DNA of 16,489 nucleotides from Oscillospiraceae bacterium (GTDB lineage: Bacteria; Bacillota; Clostridia; Oscillospirales; CAG-272): assembly GCA_015065395.1 (NCBI GenBank), contig SVQJ01000021.1, positions 1 to 16,489 of the forward strand, in the 5' to 3' direction. This document shows, piece by piece, positions 6,257-14,027 of the stretch (the first letter of the stretch is position 1; each line of letters starts with the position of its first letter). The translations under genes were made by a program, and so were the position numbers. A model generated the notes under the pieces. It saw only the letters and a program-made list of their open reading frames with translations, did not search any database and was not told the origin of the DNA.

Positions 6257-6286
6257 ATTATATCAAAGGTAAACGCGTTTTCCGAA
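6257..6286 (-). promoter_or_regulatory. Extended -10 promoter ahead of sepF
   Basis: On the minus strand TATAAT occupies 6262-6257 and is preceded by TGA, giving the extended -10 TGATATAAT. The TG is part of the yggS stop codon (6265-6263). The -35 region is weak; TTCGGA at 6286-6281 with an 18-base spacer matches three of six consensus positions. The leader to the sepF ATG would be about 25 bases. It could give the division genes expression independent of the upstream yhaO promoter. Confidence 0.5.
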
Positions 6287-6976
6287 AATAGAGCTTCCGA
6301 CCCTCACAAGAGTCGCCCCCTCTTCTATTGCAGCCTCAAAGCTATCGCTCATACCCATAGATAATACAGTCTCTATTTTATTATGCCTTTTATTTCGCAA
6401 AAAGTCAAGATATATCGCGTATGTTTTCTCAAAATATTTTTTATATTCATCAGAGCTTTCGCAAACGGGAGCCATGGTCATAAGTCCTGCAACGCTTATT
6501 CCCCCAAGCTCGCTGATCTCATCGGCAAACTCCAAAACATTTTCAGGCATAAGGCCGCTTTTATTCTCCTCCCTGCCGATGTTGATCTCGCAAAGCACCT
6601 TTGTTACCACTCCGGCTTCAATGCTTCTTCTGGATATTTCATTTGCCAGGCGCAACGAATCCACTGACTGGATCATGTCCACCTTACCCACTATGCTTTT
6701 CACTTTATTTGTCTGAAGATGACCGATAAGATGAAGGGGTACGGTATTTTTTATATCCTCATATTTTGAGAGGAATTCCTGCACCTTATTCTCTCCCACC
6801 AAAGGCAGGCCAAGCTCATTCACGGCAAAAAGTATTTCCTCTGCGGGAACGGTCTTAGTGGCAGCGAGCAGCGTTACGTCCGAGACTTTAACATTTCTCC
6901 TTGCCTTTGCATTTTCTATTTTTTCCAGCACCCGTTGATAGTTGTCACGAATAGTCTGTTTTCTTGCAATATCCAT
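6263..6976 (-). CDS. yggS: YggS/YlmE-family PLP homeostasis protein
   Basis: A 237-residue single-domain PLP-binding protein of the alanine-racemase-like TIM-barrel fold. The PLP-lysine is expected at Lys41 in LLAATKTVPAEEI. Other conserved stretches are GENKVQEF (61-68), LHLIGHLQTNKVK (81-93), the CEINIGREENKSG segment, VAGLMTMAP and the C-terminal LSMGMSDSFEAAIEEGATLV, then RVGSSIFG. The family binds PLP and buffers vitamin B6 and amino-acid pools; no independent enzyme reaction is established. It starts one base after the HlyD-like stop (GGTTAATATGG), with only a weak AGGCGG-type binding site, which suggests coupled translation. Its place immediately before sepF is the classic ylmE-ylmF arrangement. 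Confidence 0.95.
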   Translation of the reverse strand: MDIARKQTIRDNYQRVLEKIENAKARRNVKVSDVTLLAATKTVPAEEILFAVNELGLPLVGENKVQEFLSKYEDIKNTVPLHLIGHLQTNKVKSIVGKVDMIQSVDSLRLANEISRRSIEAGVVTKVLCEINIGREENKSGLMPENVLEFADEISELGGISVAGLMTMAPVCESSDEYKKYFEKTYAIYLDFLRNKRHNKIETVLSMGMSDSFEAAIEEGATLVRVGSSIFGKRVYL

Positions 6977-6977
6977 A

Positions 6978-8276
6978 TTAACCGCCTATAGTCCTTCCCT
7001 CGTACAGTCCTTTACCCTCAGTTATTATGCTGTCATACAAACGGAGGGACGGTGTATCCCCGCCGTTTTTCTCGGGTAGCTCCTCCTCGTCCGATTCCGC
7101 CCCATCGGTTTTTTCCTCAGGGAGCAGATATGAATCGTCCGGCATCTCCACGATATAATAGCTGTCTGTTTTATGTATGATCTCGATCCTTCTGAAGGAA
7201 ACGGTGGTAACATCAAGAATATACACTCCCGTTTCACCCTCCACCATTCTTACGGCACCGATGGGAACACGAAGTCCGGAATACTCGGTCTTGACTATCT
7301 CCACCTCCTGTCGGCGCAGATAATCAAAATCCTCCGGCATCATATTTGTGCTGAGTATGAGTGCGGTCCCACCCTTATCGCTGAGTACGTTTTCCACATC
7401 CATCTCAAGAGTTATATCCGTGTTTTTGAACAGCACCTTACAGCTTGCACCCTTACTGTAGGTGTTTTTTTCAGATTCCTCCAGCATACATACCAGATAC
7501 CAACGGCTTTGGGTGACGGTCTTTCCTGCTGTTCCCTTCGTTTCCGGCTCCTTTGAAAGAAGAGCTCGCAGATCGGTAAGAGTTATATCGGAAAGCTCGC
7601 TTGCCTTAAAAACGTTTTCATATCCGTCTGTTTCTGAATAATAGAATCCGCTGACGGGGGTATATACCGTGCCCAAAAGACTTCCCAGGGTGGACATAAG
7701 CTCCTTTTTCTCATTTTCAAGAGCCGCGATCTCACCTTCTACATCGGTATAATTCCCCGTGAGGACAGATCTTTCGCCGATTGCGGAGATAAGTGCCTTT
7801 CTGAGCTCCACCGCACCCTTGGCATTTCCGAAATGGGAATATTCTCTCATCTGCTCAAGGATGGCATATATTTCGCTGTCGATATTTGCCGTATCACGAA
7901 GGCTCAGGGATGCATCGTCACGAAGCAGCTTTATAAGCTCCAGCTGATCCTCTATCTGGGCAATGCGGGCAACGGTATCGGGGGAAAAGTCGGAATACAG
8001 CTTTGCCACCTCTCCGCTTTTTCTCACATGCTCCCCTTCACTCACCGTGGGTATAGAGCTTTTTGCTCCCGTCCCTGCCTCAAGAACGGTCTCGGTTCTG
8101 AAAATAACGCCCTCAGCCTCCAGCACCTGCTCGTAGGTGACCTTTTCGGCAACAACGGTTTTTATCTCTTTTGAAAAGGACTGCCATATATGATAACCCA
8201 GGTAGAAAACTATTCCTATAGATGCAATGGCACTGAGAACGTAAAGTCCCACCTTTTTCAGATATTCGGTATCCAT
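6978..8276 (-). CDS. HlyD-like membrane-anchored protein of the yggS-sepF neighbourhood
   Basis: A 432-residue protein with a single N-terminal membrane segment (about residues 10-30), so it should be anchored in the membrane with most of it outside. Then comes a biotinyl/lipoyl-like half (GVIFRTETVLEAGTG, SEGEHVRKSGEVAKLYSD), a coiled coil from about 98 to 195, the second half (LGTVYTPVSGFYYSETDGYE), and beta-rich sequence with VPIGAVRMVEGETGVYILD near the C-terminus. This is the layout of membrane-fusion (HlyD/RND adaptor) proteins. No partner transporter is encoded nearby, and similar HlyD-like proteins are known beside ylmE/sepF in Clostridia, so a role in envelope or division is plausible but unproven. 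The acidic tail at about 385-412 is not conserved. AAAGGA lies eight bases before the ATG. Confidence 0.75.
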   Translation of the reverse strand: MDTEYLKKVGLYVLSAIASIGIVFYLGYHIWQSFSKEIKTVVAEKVTYEQVLEAEGVIFRTETVLEAGTGAKSSIPTVSEGEHVRKSGEVAKLYSDFSPDTVARIAQIEDQLELIKLLRDDASLSLRDTANIDSEIYAILEQMREYSHFGNAKGAVELRKALISAIGERSVLTGNYTDVEGEIAALENEKKELMSTLGSLLGTVYTPVSGFYYSETDGYENVFKASELSDITLTDLRALLSKEPETKGTAGKTVTQSRWYLVCMLEESEKNTYSKGASCKVLFKNTDITLEMDVENVLSDKGGTALILSTNMMPEDFDYLRRQEVEIVKTEYSGLRVPIGAVRMVEGETGVYILDVTTVSFRRIEIIHKTDSYYIVEMPDDSYLLPEEKTDGAESDEEELPEKNGGDTPSLRLYDSIITEGKGLYEGRTIGG

Positions 8277-8304
8277 TATGCAATTCCTTTCTTAAAAAAT
8301 CCAA

Positions 8305-10602
8305 TCAAAGCTCTGTAACGCTCGCTTTATCATACTTTTTCGCAATATCGCCCTCAAGCCTGCGGCAAGTGAAGACCAAAGACTGCATTCCCCTGCGTGC
8401 AGAGGAATCAAGAAGGGCCATAATACCGGATAGCCTTTCCTCGTCGATCCTTGCAAAGCTTTCGTCGTAAACGATGGGAGGCATATCATTGGCAAAGAGA
8501 ACCTTTGCAAGAGCACTCCTCAAAGCTATATATACAATATCGCCCGTTCCCTGGGACATATACGAAAGCTCTCTTCTCTTTCCGTCCAGCGTAAGGACCG
8601 CATTGAATTCACGGTCCACGGAAACGCTTGCATATCTGCCGTCGGTAAAATCGGAGAGCATATTTCCGGCTTCACTGATGACCCGGGGCATAAGAGACGC
8701 ACGAAGCCTCTCTCCCGCAACGATGATAGCCTCTCTCGCGCTTTCAATGCCCAGAAGGTTTTTCTTCATGGTATCTATCTCACGGCGGTTGCCGTCAAGC
8801 AATGCGGCAATAGCTGCGCTATCCTGAGTGGTAGCTCTGAGATGGGTAAGGGAAAGCTCAACCTCTCTCTTTTGCTCAAGAAGATGAGGAAGAGCATTCT
8901 CCGCAAATCTCTTTTTCTCTTTTGCAAGCTCAACATCTCTTTTACCGAAGCTCTTTGCCCTCTGACCCACATCGGTCTCCAGCACTTCCATAGCTTCACG
9001 GTCGACCCTCTCTCCCATATCATCGGAAAGAACATCGCTGTATGTATTGATCTCGCCCTTTGCCATTCCAAGCTGAGAAAGAAGCTCCTCTCTTCTTTTT
9101 GCCACCTCAGCAGCCTTTTCAAGGGAGCGGCTGACAAGTATATCCGTATCCGCGATCTCGTCGCTCACAAACACTCTCGCCGCCTCGCGCAGAGCGAAAA
9201 GAACAGAATCTCTTTCCACCTCAGCCTCAGCGATCTCCGCTTCCTTTGCGGCGATCTCCGCCTCGGTCCTTACGAAAATGCGGGCCTTCATTATGGCAGT
9301 GTCGATCCTGCCTTCAAGACGGGCAACGTTTTCGCTTTCCCATTTTTTCAGTATTTTTTTGATGGATGAGCCCAATGCCATACGGACAAAGGTGAAGACC
9401 AACGCTGCAAGAAGGAAAGCACCGCCGAGAGATACGAATATCAACGTAAAGACTGAGTTATCGGCAAAGCCCAATCCGGGGATCTTGGGAAGCGCAAAGA
9501 AAAGAACGTCAAAAATAAGTGCCACAGCATAGAACACCGCAAAAAGAGTTGTGAAAAGGCTGCACCTTTTGTTCTTTGCAAGGCACTCCTCCTTTTCCCG
9601 TTCAGCCTCGGCAATCTCAGCCTCGCTCATACGGTCGGACGGGTCCGGAAGGATGGGAACAGAACGGCGAAGAGCCTTCAGGCGGTTCTCCGTATTTTCA
9701 AGTCTCACGGCACGGCTTTTTATCCTGCCCACGCCCTCGGAAAGATTTCCGTACTTCTCAAGCTGTGAATACTCGGCAGAAAGCTCATCTATGGTCGCGG
9801 AAAGCTCTCTTGCCGCAGAAAGGCGCTTTGCCCTTTCAAGTTTTTCCGAAGCATCGCAAAGAAGAGCATTTTCTTCCTTTTCGGCAGTGCGCTTGGCTAT
9901 AAGGGCATCAAGCTTTGCCCTCTCGTTTTCATAGCTGATAATGCCGGCATTGCCCTGCTTTGCCTCCTCAAGACGCGCCTCAAGGCGTGCCTCCTCCTGC
10001 ATGGCAAGCTGAAGCTTTCCTCCTGTCCCTCTTTTATGCATGAGAGATTTTCTTGCCTTCTCCAGGCGGTCGACGGCCCGTTTAACGCTGAGATTCTCAT
10101 CTCCCGTAAGCAAAAGATTCTCAATAGCCTCAGTCATTCCCTCTCCGTCTATGCGGCTGCCCGTTATCTGACGGACGAAGACCGTGTTAACGAACATCTC
10201 CTCAGGAAAGCCCAGAATAGCCTCCCCGGGAACCTGTCCCTTAAATGCCCGCTCTCCGCTTACCGTATTGGTTACCTCAAGCTGCTCCTTGTACTGAATC
10301 TGTCCCTGGGAATCCGTTGAGGAAAGAAGATTTCTCTCGATCAGGTATTCGCCCTTACCGGTGGAAATGACCATTTTTCCGGCAGCTCTGCCGGTCTCCC
10401 AGCTGACGTATTTTGCCTTTTCGGACATTTCCCCGTCGCTTCCTCTGCCGGAAAGCCCGTAAAGCATGAATTTTATAAACATACAAACCGTGCTCTTGCC
10501 CGATTCGTTTGAACCCTCGATTATATTAAGCCCTCTGGAAAACTCTATTTTTTTGTCCGAGAGTGCACCGAAGGTCTCTATATACAGCTCTTTAATATAC
10601 AT
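8305..10602 (-). CDS. yhaN: YhaN-like AAA/ABC-type ATPase (SbcC/Rad50-like) with central membrane hairpin
   Basis: A 765-residue protein. The N-terminal nucleotide-binding half begins MYIKELYIETFGAL, with Walker A GSNESGKST at 30-38. Long charged coiled coils follow (about 170-345 and 410-625). They are interrupted by two hydrophobic segments (349-370 and 384-406) where Rad50/SbcC would carry the zinc hook; no CxxC hook is present. The C-terminal half has the ABC signature LSYMSQGTGD (679-688), Walker B PPIVYDESFARIDEERL (708-724) and VFTCRR. SbcC-like ATPases control DNA-end processing by a partner nuclease. YhaN is the Firmicute counterpart paired with YhaO, which is encoded 15 bases upstream here. 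The Bacillus protein is longer (recalled as above 900 residues), so the coiled coil is probably shorter here. AAGGAAGGA precedes the ATG at 10602. Confidence 0.85.
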   Translation of the reverse strand: MYIKELYIETFGALSDKKIEFSRGLNIIEGSNESGKSTVCMFIKFMLYGLSGRGSDGEMSEKAKYVSWETGRAAGKMVISTGKGEYLIERNLLSSTDSQGQIQYKEQLEVTNTVSGERAFKGQVPGEAILGFPEEMFVNTVFVRQITGSRIDGEGMTEAIENLLLTGDENLSVKRAVDRLEKARKSLMHKRGTGGKLQLAMQEEARLEARLEEAKQGNAGIISYENERAKLDALIAKRTAEKEENALLCDASEKLERAKRLSAARELSATIDELSAEYSQLEKYGNLSEGVGRIKSRAVRLENTENRLKALRRSVPILPDPSDRMSEAEIAEAEREKEECLAKNKRCSLFTTLFAVFYAVALIFDVLFFALPKIPGLGFADNSVFTLIFVSLGGAFLLAALVFTFVRMALGSSIKKILKKWESENVARLEGRIDTAIMKARIFVRTEAEIAAKEAEIAEAEVERDSVLFALREAARVFVSDEIADTDILVSRSLEKAAEVAKRREELLSQLGMAKGEINTYSDVLSDDMGERVDREAMEVLETDVGQRAKSFGKRDVELAKEKKRFAENALPHLLEQKREVELSLTHLRATTQDSAAIAALLDGNRREIDTMKKNLLGIESAREAIIVAGERLRASLMPRVISEAGNMLSDFTDGRYASVSVDREFNAVLTLDGKRRELSYMSQGTGDIVYIALRSALAKVLFANDMPPIVYDESFARIDEERLSGIMALLDSSARRGMQSLVFTCRRLEGDIAKKYDKASVTEL

Positions 10603-10617
10603 ATATATCCTTCCTTT

Positions 10618-11739
10618 TTACACTTCCAGAAGATCATCGCCGTTAAGCGCCCCCAGAGCATAACGAAGCGCAAGAGCGCCCTCTGCTCTCTCGTTTTCAT
10701 CGGCACTTTCAAGCTTCGGAAGAAGCACTCTGTAAAGCTCGCCCCTTATGCCGCCCTCTGCCATAAGATCCTCTGAATTCCACGTGGGGGAGGTTTTATC
10801 CACCACCTCCAGATGGAAAAGGCCCAGCGCATCCTCGGAAAGAACGGCCGTGTTGATTATCAACGAAGGATCGACGCTGCCCACGAGGATCACCCTCAGA
10901 AGAGTCTCCTCAGAAAGAGAGCTTTCGGATACAAAGGAGCGTATCCTCTCAGCAATGAAGGAAGCATCCGCCGCACCGTCAACATTTACGGTGATTATCT
11001 TGTATACCCTTCTTGAAAATCGCACCTTTTCGGTCTTAACACTTGCTTTGCCATCCTGCTTATCAACAGTTACCACCAAAGCACCCTTCTCGCCCCATTC
11101 GCCGAAATCGCGCCCCTCGGGGCAACCGCAATAAGCGCCTATATTTCCAAGAGCGGCGTTTGCACTGTCGGGAGTGTGAATATGACCGAGAGCGCAGTAA
11201 TCCGCACCGAAAGCGCGGAGAGCTGCCACGGGAGTGGGAGCATACTGCCCTATGGGAGAGGTGATATCGCAGTGAGCTGCCAGAATATTTATACGGTCTG
11301 CTCTTTCGCAGGCACCGGAAATGATACATTTGCTGACCGTGGGATCGGTGAAAGCGTAGCCATATACATCCGCGCAAAGCTCATCAAAGGAGAATCTTGT
11401 CATCTCCTGGCACTTGAAAATATACACGTTTTCAGGAAAACGCATCTTCTGCCAAATACTCTGCTCGCTTGCGGGATCATGATTGCCGGGAGCTATTATA
11501 ACGGGACAGGAAAGAGCGGAAAACTCCCTTTCCAGAAGCAAAACGGTCTCACGGGTCACATACGAGCCGTCAAAAAGGTCCCCTGAAATAATGACCATAT
11601 CCAGCTCTGCTTCCCTTGCATAGCGCATCATTTTTGAAAAGGTCTGTCTGAGCTCTCTCCTGCGCGCCTCAGCCTTTGATACGTCAAGGCCCGAAAAAGG
11701 GCTGTCCAGATGAAGGTCTCCTGTATGAAGAAATTTCAA
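10618..11739 (-). CDS. yhaO: YhaO-like metallophosphoesterase (SbcD/Mre11-like nuclease)
   Basis: A 373-residue calcineurin-like phosphoesterase with a complete set of metal-binding motifs: GDLHLDSPF (Asp8, His10), ISGDLFD (Asp54), APGNHDP (Asn86, His87), AAHCD (His156) and ALGHIHTP (His186, His188). The C-terminal 150 residues are a less conserved capping/partner-binding region. Mre11/SbcD-type enzymes are Mn-dependent nucleases that work with an SbcC/Rad50 ATPase; here the partner is the next gene. The start is TTG at 11739. It is well supported by GAGGAGG at 11753-11747, with seven bases between, and by the motif HTGDLH beginning at residue 5. A strong promoter lies some 50-75 bases upstream. 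This is the first gene of the nine-gene minus-strand run. Confidence 0.88.
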   Translation of the reverse strand: MKFLHTGDLHLDSPFSGLDVSKAEARRRELRQTFSKMMRYAREAELDMVIISGDLFDGSYVTRETVLLLEREFSALSCPVIIAPGNHDPASEQSIWQKMRFPENVYIFKCQEMTRFSFDELCADVYGYAFTDPTVSKCIISGACERADRINILAAHCDITSPIGQYAPTPVAALRAFGADYCALGHIHTPDSANAALGNIGAYCGCPEGRDFGEWGEKGALVVTVDKQDGKASVKTEKVRFSRRVYKIITVNVDGAADASFIAERIRSFVSESSLSEETLLRVILVGSVDPSLIINTAVLSEDALGLFHLEVVDKTSPTWNSEDLMAEGGIRGELYRVLLPKLESADENERAEGALALRYALGALNGDDLLEV

Positions 11740-11786
11740 ATTCCTACCTCCTCAAAGCACAAATAAGAAAAAATCTATAATATAAG

Positions 11787-11815
11787 ATTATACCATAAGC
11801 AAAGCATCTTTGCAA
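11787..11815 (-). promoter_or_regulatory. Near-consensus sigma-A promoter for the yhaO operon
   Basis: On the minus strand the -35 box TTGCAA (11815-11810) and the -10 box TATAAT (11792-11787) are 17 bases apart, and TGG directly precedes the -10, making it an extended -10 as well. The transcript would start near 11780 and carry a leader of about 40 bases with GAGGAGG before the TTG start codon. It is the strongest-looking promoter in the window and could drive the whole run down to rluD. Confidence 0.75.
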
Positions 11816-11817
11816 TA

Positions 11818-11830
11818 TTTTCGACGAAAA
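11818..11830. promoter_or_regulatory. 13-base perfect dyad in the divergent control region, possible operator
   Basis: TTTTCG-A-CGAAAA is a perfect inverted repeat around one central base. It lies two bases upstream of the yhaO -35 box and between the two divergent promoters. It does not match the Firmicute LexA box (CGAAC-N4-GTTCG type). Its short length and A/T content mean chance is possible. Confidence 0.3.
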
Positions 11831-11870
11831 GGATGCCTCGATAAATTAATAAAAAGAAAACGCAAAATTA

Positions 11871-11899
11871 TTGCTCCGTACACAAAAAAAGGTTATAAT
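11871..11899 (+). promoter_or_regulatory. Sigma-A-type promoter for the alpha/beta hydrolase gene
   Basis: TTGCTC (11871-11876), 17 bases, TATAAT (11894-11899). The -35 is imperfect but the -10 is consensus and the spacing is ideal. Transcription would start near 11906, 25 bases before the ATG at 11931. The promoter faces away from the yhaO promoter, with about 56 bases between the two -35 boxes. Confidence 0.65.
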
Positions 11900-11930
11900 T
11901 ACAGTAGTAAAGAAAGGGATGATAAACGCC

Positions 11931-12938
11931 ATGAAAAAGAACACGAAAAATATACTCATAGCATCCGGCGTTGCCGCCGCCGTCGCGGTATGTGCAGGAG
12001 CCGTTCACCATGTGATAGCCAAAAGCCTCATGACCGTGGCTATGGACAGAAAGGCGCCAAGGGCAGTGAACAAAACCAAGGATAAGATAATGGGCTCTCC
12101 CGAGCTTGTCAATATTATTTCCCAGCTTACCGATACCGCCAAAGCCCTGGAGCAGTCAGACCACGAAAGGGTGACGCTTACATCCTTTGACGAAACGCCC
12201 CTCGTTGGGCATTGGTTCGTTCCGGAGAATCCCCAAAGAGTTATCGTGGCAATGCACGGCTGGAGAAGCACCTGGGCGCAGGATTTCGGAGTTATCGCAA
12301 ATTTCTGGCTTCAAAACGGATGCTGCGTGCTTTTTGCCGAGCAACGCGGCCAGGGAGAAAGCGGAGGCGAATACATGGGATTCGGACTTCTGGAGCGTTT
12401 TGACTGTATGGAATGGATAAAATGGGTAAACGAAAGAACAGAGGGAAAGCTCCCCATTTACCCTGCGGGCCTTTCCATGGGAGCATCCACAGTGCTCATG
12501 ACCGCGGCAGACGAGCACCCTGAAAGCGTGCGCGGCATAATGGCAGATGCAGCATTCACATCTCCCCACGCAATATGGAAGCACGTGGTGCAGAACAATC
12601 TCCATATTCCCTACGTCCTCTATTCGGGGGTTGCAAGCAATATGTGCCATAAAAAAATACAGATGCGCTCCACCGACTATTCCTGCCCCGAGGCCTTGAA
12701 GGGATCAAAGGTTCCGATCCTGTTTATCCACGGAACGGACGATAAATTCGTCCCCGTCACCCACACCTATGAAAACTATAAAGCCTGCACCTCCAAAAAG
12801 AGGCTCCTGGTAGTTCCGGGGGCCGACCATTGCCTCAGCTATCTCGTGGACCGGGAAAGCTACGAAAAAGCCACCCTTGATTTCTGGAAAGAGAATGACA
12901 CTTTCTCCGATAAAGAACAAGAGAGCAGATCCGAATGA
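11931..12938 (+). CDS. Alpha/beta hydrolase, membrane-anchored or exported
   Basis: A 335-residue serine hydrolase. The N-terminus (MKKNTKNILIASGVAAAVAV, hydrophobic to about residue 29) is a signal anchor or signal peptide. Catalytic features are in order: MHGWRST (108-114, oxyanion region), AEQRGQGESGG, the nucleophile elbow AGLSMGAS with Ser182, HGTDDKFVP with Asp271, and GADHCL with His300. This family covers esterases, lipases and peptidases of the type annotated as YqkD-like or S9-like hydrolases in Firmicutes; the substrate cannot be read from sequence. The start at 11931 is chosen because the longer frame would begin inside the promoter. AAAGGGA sits about 11 bases upstream, and an alternative ATG at 11919 directly abuts that site. 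It is a single-gene unit with its own promoter and terminator. Confidence 0.88.
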   Translation: MKKNTKNILIASGVAAAVAVCAGAVHHVIAKSLMTVAMDRKAPRAVNKTKDKIMGSPELVNIISQLTDTAKALEQSDHERVTLTSFDETPLVGHWFVPENPQRVIVAMHGWRSTWAQDFGVIANFWLQNGCCVLFAEQRGQGESGGEYMGFGLLERFDCMEWIKWVNERTEGKLPIYPAGLSMGASTVLMTAADEHPESVRGIMADAAFTSPHAIWKHVVQNNLHIPYVLYSGVASNMCHKKIQMRSTDYSCPEALKGSKVPILFIHGTDDKFVPVTHTYENYKACTSKKRLLVVPGADHCLSYLVDRESYEKATLDFWKENDTFSDKEQESRSE

Positions 12939-12941
12939 TCA

Positions 12942-12986
12942 AAAAAGCGAAGATTTCTACCGTCCCGGTTAAAATCTTCGCTTTTT
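12942..12986. terminator. Bidirectional intrinsic terminator between convergent units
   Basis: The arms at 12942-12956 and 12972-12986 are a perfect 15-bp inverted repeat (AAAAAGCGAAGATTT and its complement), with a 15-base loop that contains a small ACCG/CGGT stem. The stem ends in TTTTT on the plus strand and, read the other way, also ends in a T run. It can therefore terminate both the hydrolase gene (stop at 12938) and the zinc-ribbon operon coming from the right (stop at 13007). Confidence 0.9.
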
Positions 12987-13006
12987 AATATTTTTATATC
13001 TAATCC

Positions 13007-14011
13007 TTACCAGTTTATACCATCCAAGCGCCATTTGTAAGAGACGGAGGTTACTATTGCCATGATCCAGGTAGCAATCTGGATAAATGTTTCAAAGGTA
13101 AACTTGATCTCAAAGTCCTTATTATAAGAAGCAACGGAATAGATAATTACTATTAATATGAGAATGAAAATAAGCATATTCCAATGTAATTTCATATTCT
13201 GGGTCCTCTGCACCGTTCCCGTAATCATGCTTTTATTTGCACCGTATGCAATGATCGCAAGCTCTGTATAAACAAAGCCCAATACACATACCGCCAGCGG
13301 CAAAAGGAACAACGCAAAGCCGATCTCCGGAGGCACATCTTCAAAAAGCTTCTCCCCATCCTCCAAATAAACACCTATCAACTGAAAAGCGTTTATAAAC
13401 AAAGCAACGCTGGAGAGTATAGCCCCGAAGAAAACAGAAAGGATAGAATTTCTCAGAATATTGACAGCATTGGAGACCACCGCAAAAACTATAAGAGAAA
13501 AACCTGCAATAAGTAAAATATTCGCCGCAAACTGCATATACCTTGAAACCTCAAGCAAAGACGTGTCTTCGCCCATCTCTTCCAATGTGATAAAAAGCGA
13601 ATTCAAAACACTTCCCACTTTATCAAAATCCACAAAATACTTTATGCATTTATAGATCATAAGCCCCGCTGTTATCAGGAATACAGGCGTTTTGAAAAAT
13701 TCGAGAAACATCTTTCCGATACGCTTATCCACCTGGGAGTCATTTTGCTCGTTCCGTTCAGGCTCAAAGCACACCGCCTCAGACTCTCGCATATCCCCGT
13801 AAGATCTGTTTGCCTGTTCACTTTTAACAGATCCACTCGCTTGTTCAAAGAAATCATCTGTACACTCATCAGCATACTCATCGGGATATATTTCCTCGTT
13901 TATCTCCCCGCCTGCATCTTCGTCCTCGTCGTAAACAGGCACAGGCGAACCGCAATGACCGCAAAAAAGCGCATCATCCGATATCTTTTTTCCGCATTTT
14001 TCGCAAAACAT
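13007..14011 (-). CDS. Zinc-ribbon multipass membrane protein, function unknown
   Basis: A 334-residue protein. It begins with a zinc ribbon MFCEKCGKKISDDALFCGHC (Cys3, Cys6, Cys17, Cys20; CxxC-x10-CxxC). An acidic, probably disordered linker (about 25-95, DEYADE, DEDEDAG) follows. Then come about six hydrophobic segments, near 106-124, 161-183, 188-212, 232-256, 278-295 and 306-325. The ribbon should lie in the cytoplasm. The N-terminal third is clearly related to the gene at 15611-16453 (same Cys spacing, same PDEYADE/ADEYAD linker motif), but the membrane parts differ, so they are diverged paralogues or share an exchanged N-terminal module. AAAGGA precedes the ATG. It is the last gene of the four-gene group, 16 bases after the TPR-like gene. 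Confidence 0.8.
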   Translation of the reverse strand: MFCEKCGKKISDDALFCGHCGSPVPVYDEDEDAGGEINEEIYPDEYADECTDDFFEQASGSVKSEQANRSYGDMRESEAVCFEPERNEQNDSQVDKRIGKMFLEFFKTPVFLITAGLMIYKCIKYFVDFDKVGSVLNSLFITLEEMGEDTSLLEVSRYMQFAANILLIAGFSLIVFAVVSNAVNILRNSILSVFFGAILSSVALFINAFQLIGVYLEDGEKLFEDVPPEIGFALFLLPLAVCVLGFVYTELAIIAYGANKSMITGTVQRTQNMKLHWNMLIFILILIVIIYSVASYNKDFEIKFTFETFIQIATWIMAIVTSVSYKWRLDGINW

Positions 14012-14027
14012 TTTATTGTCCTTTCAT

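Noticed and set aside
6978..8276. Part of a classical efflux pump or type I secretion system
   Set aside because: The protein is HlyD-like, but no ABC transporter, RND pump or outer-membrane partner is encoded in the window, and the neighbours are division genes.
11818..11830. LexA/SOS box upstream of yhaO
   Set aside because: The dyad TTTTCGACGAAAA lacks the GAAC...GTTC halves and spacing of Firmicute LexA sites.
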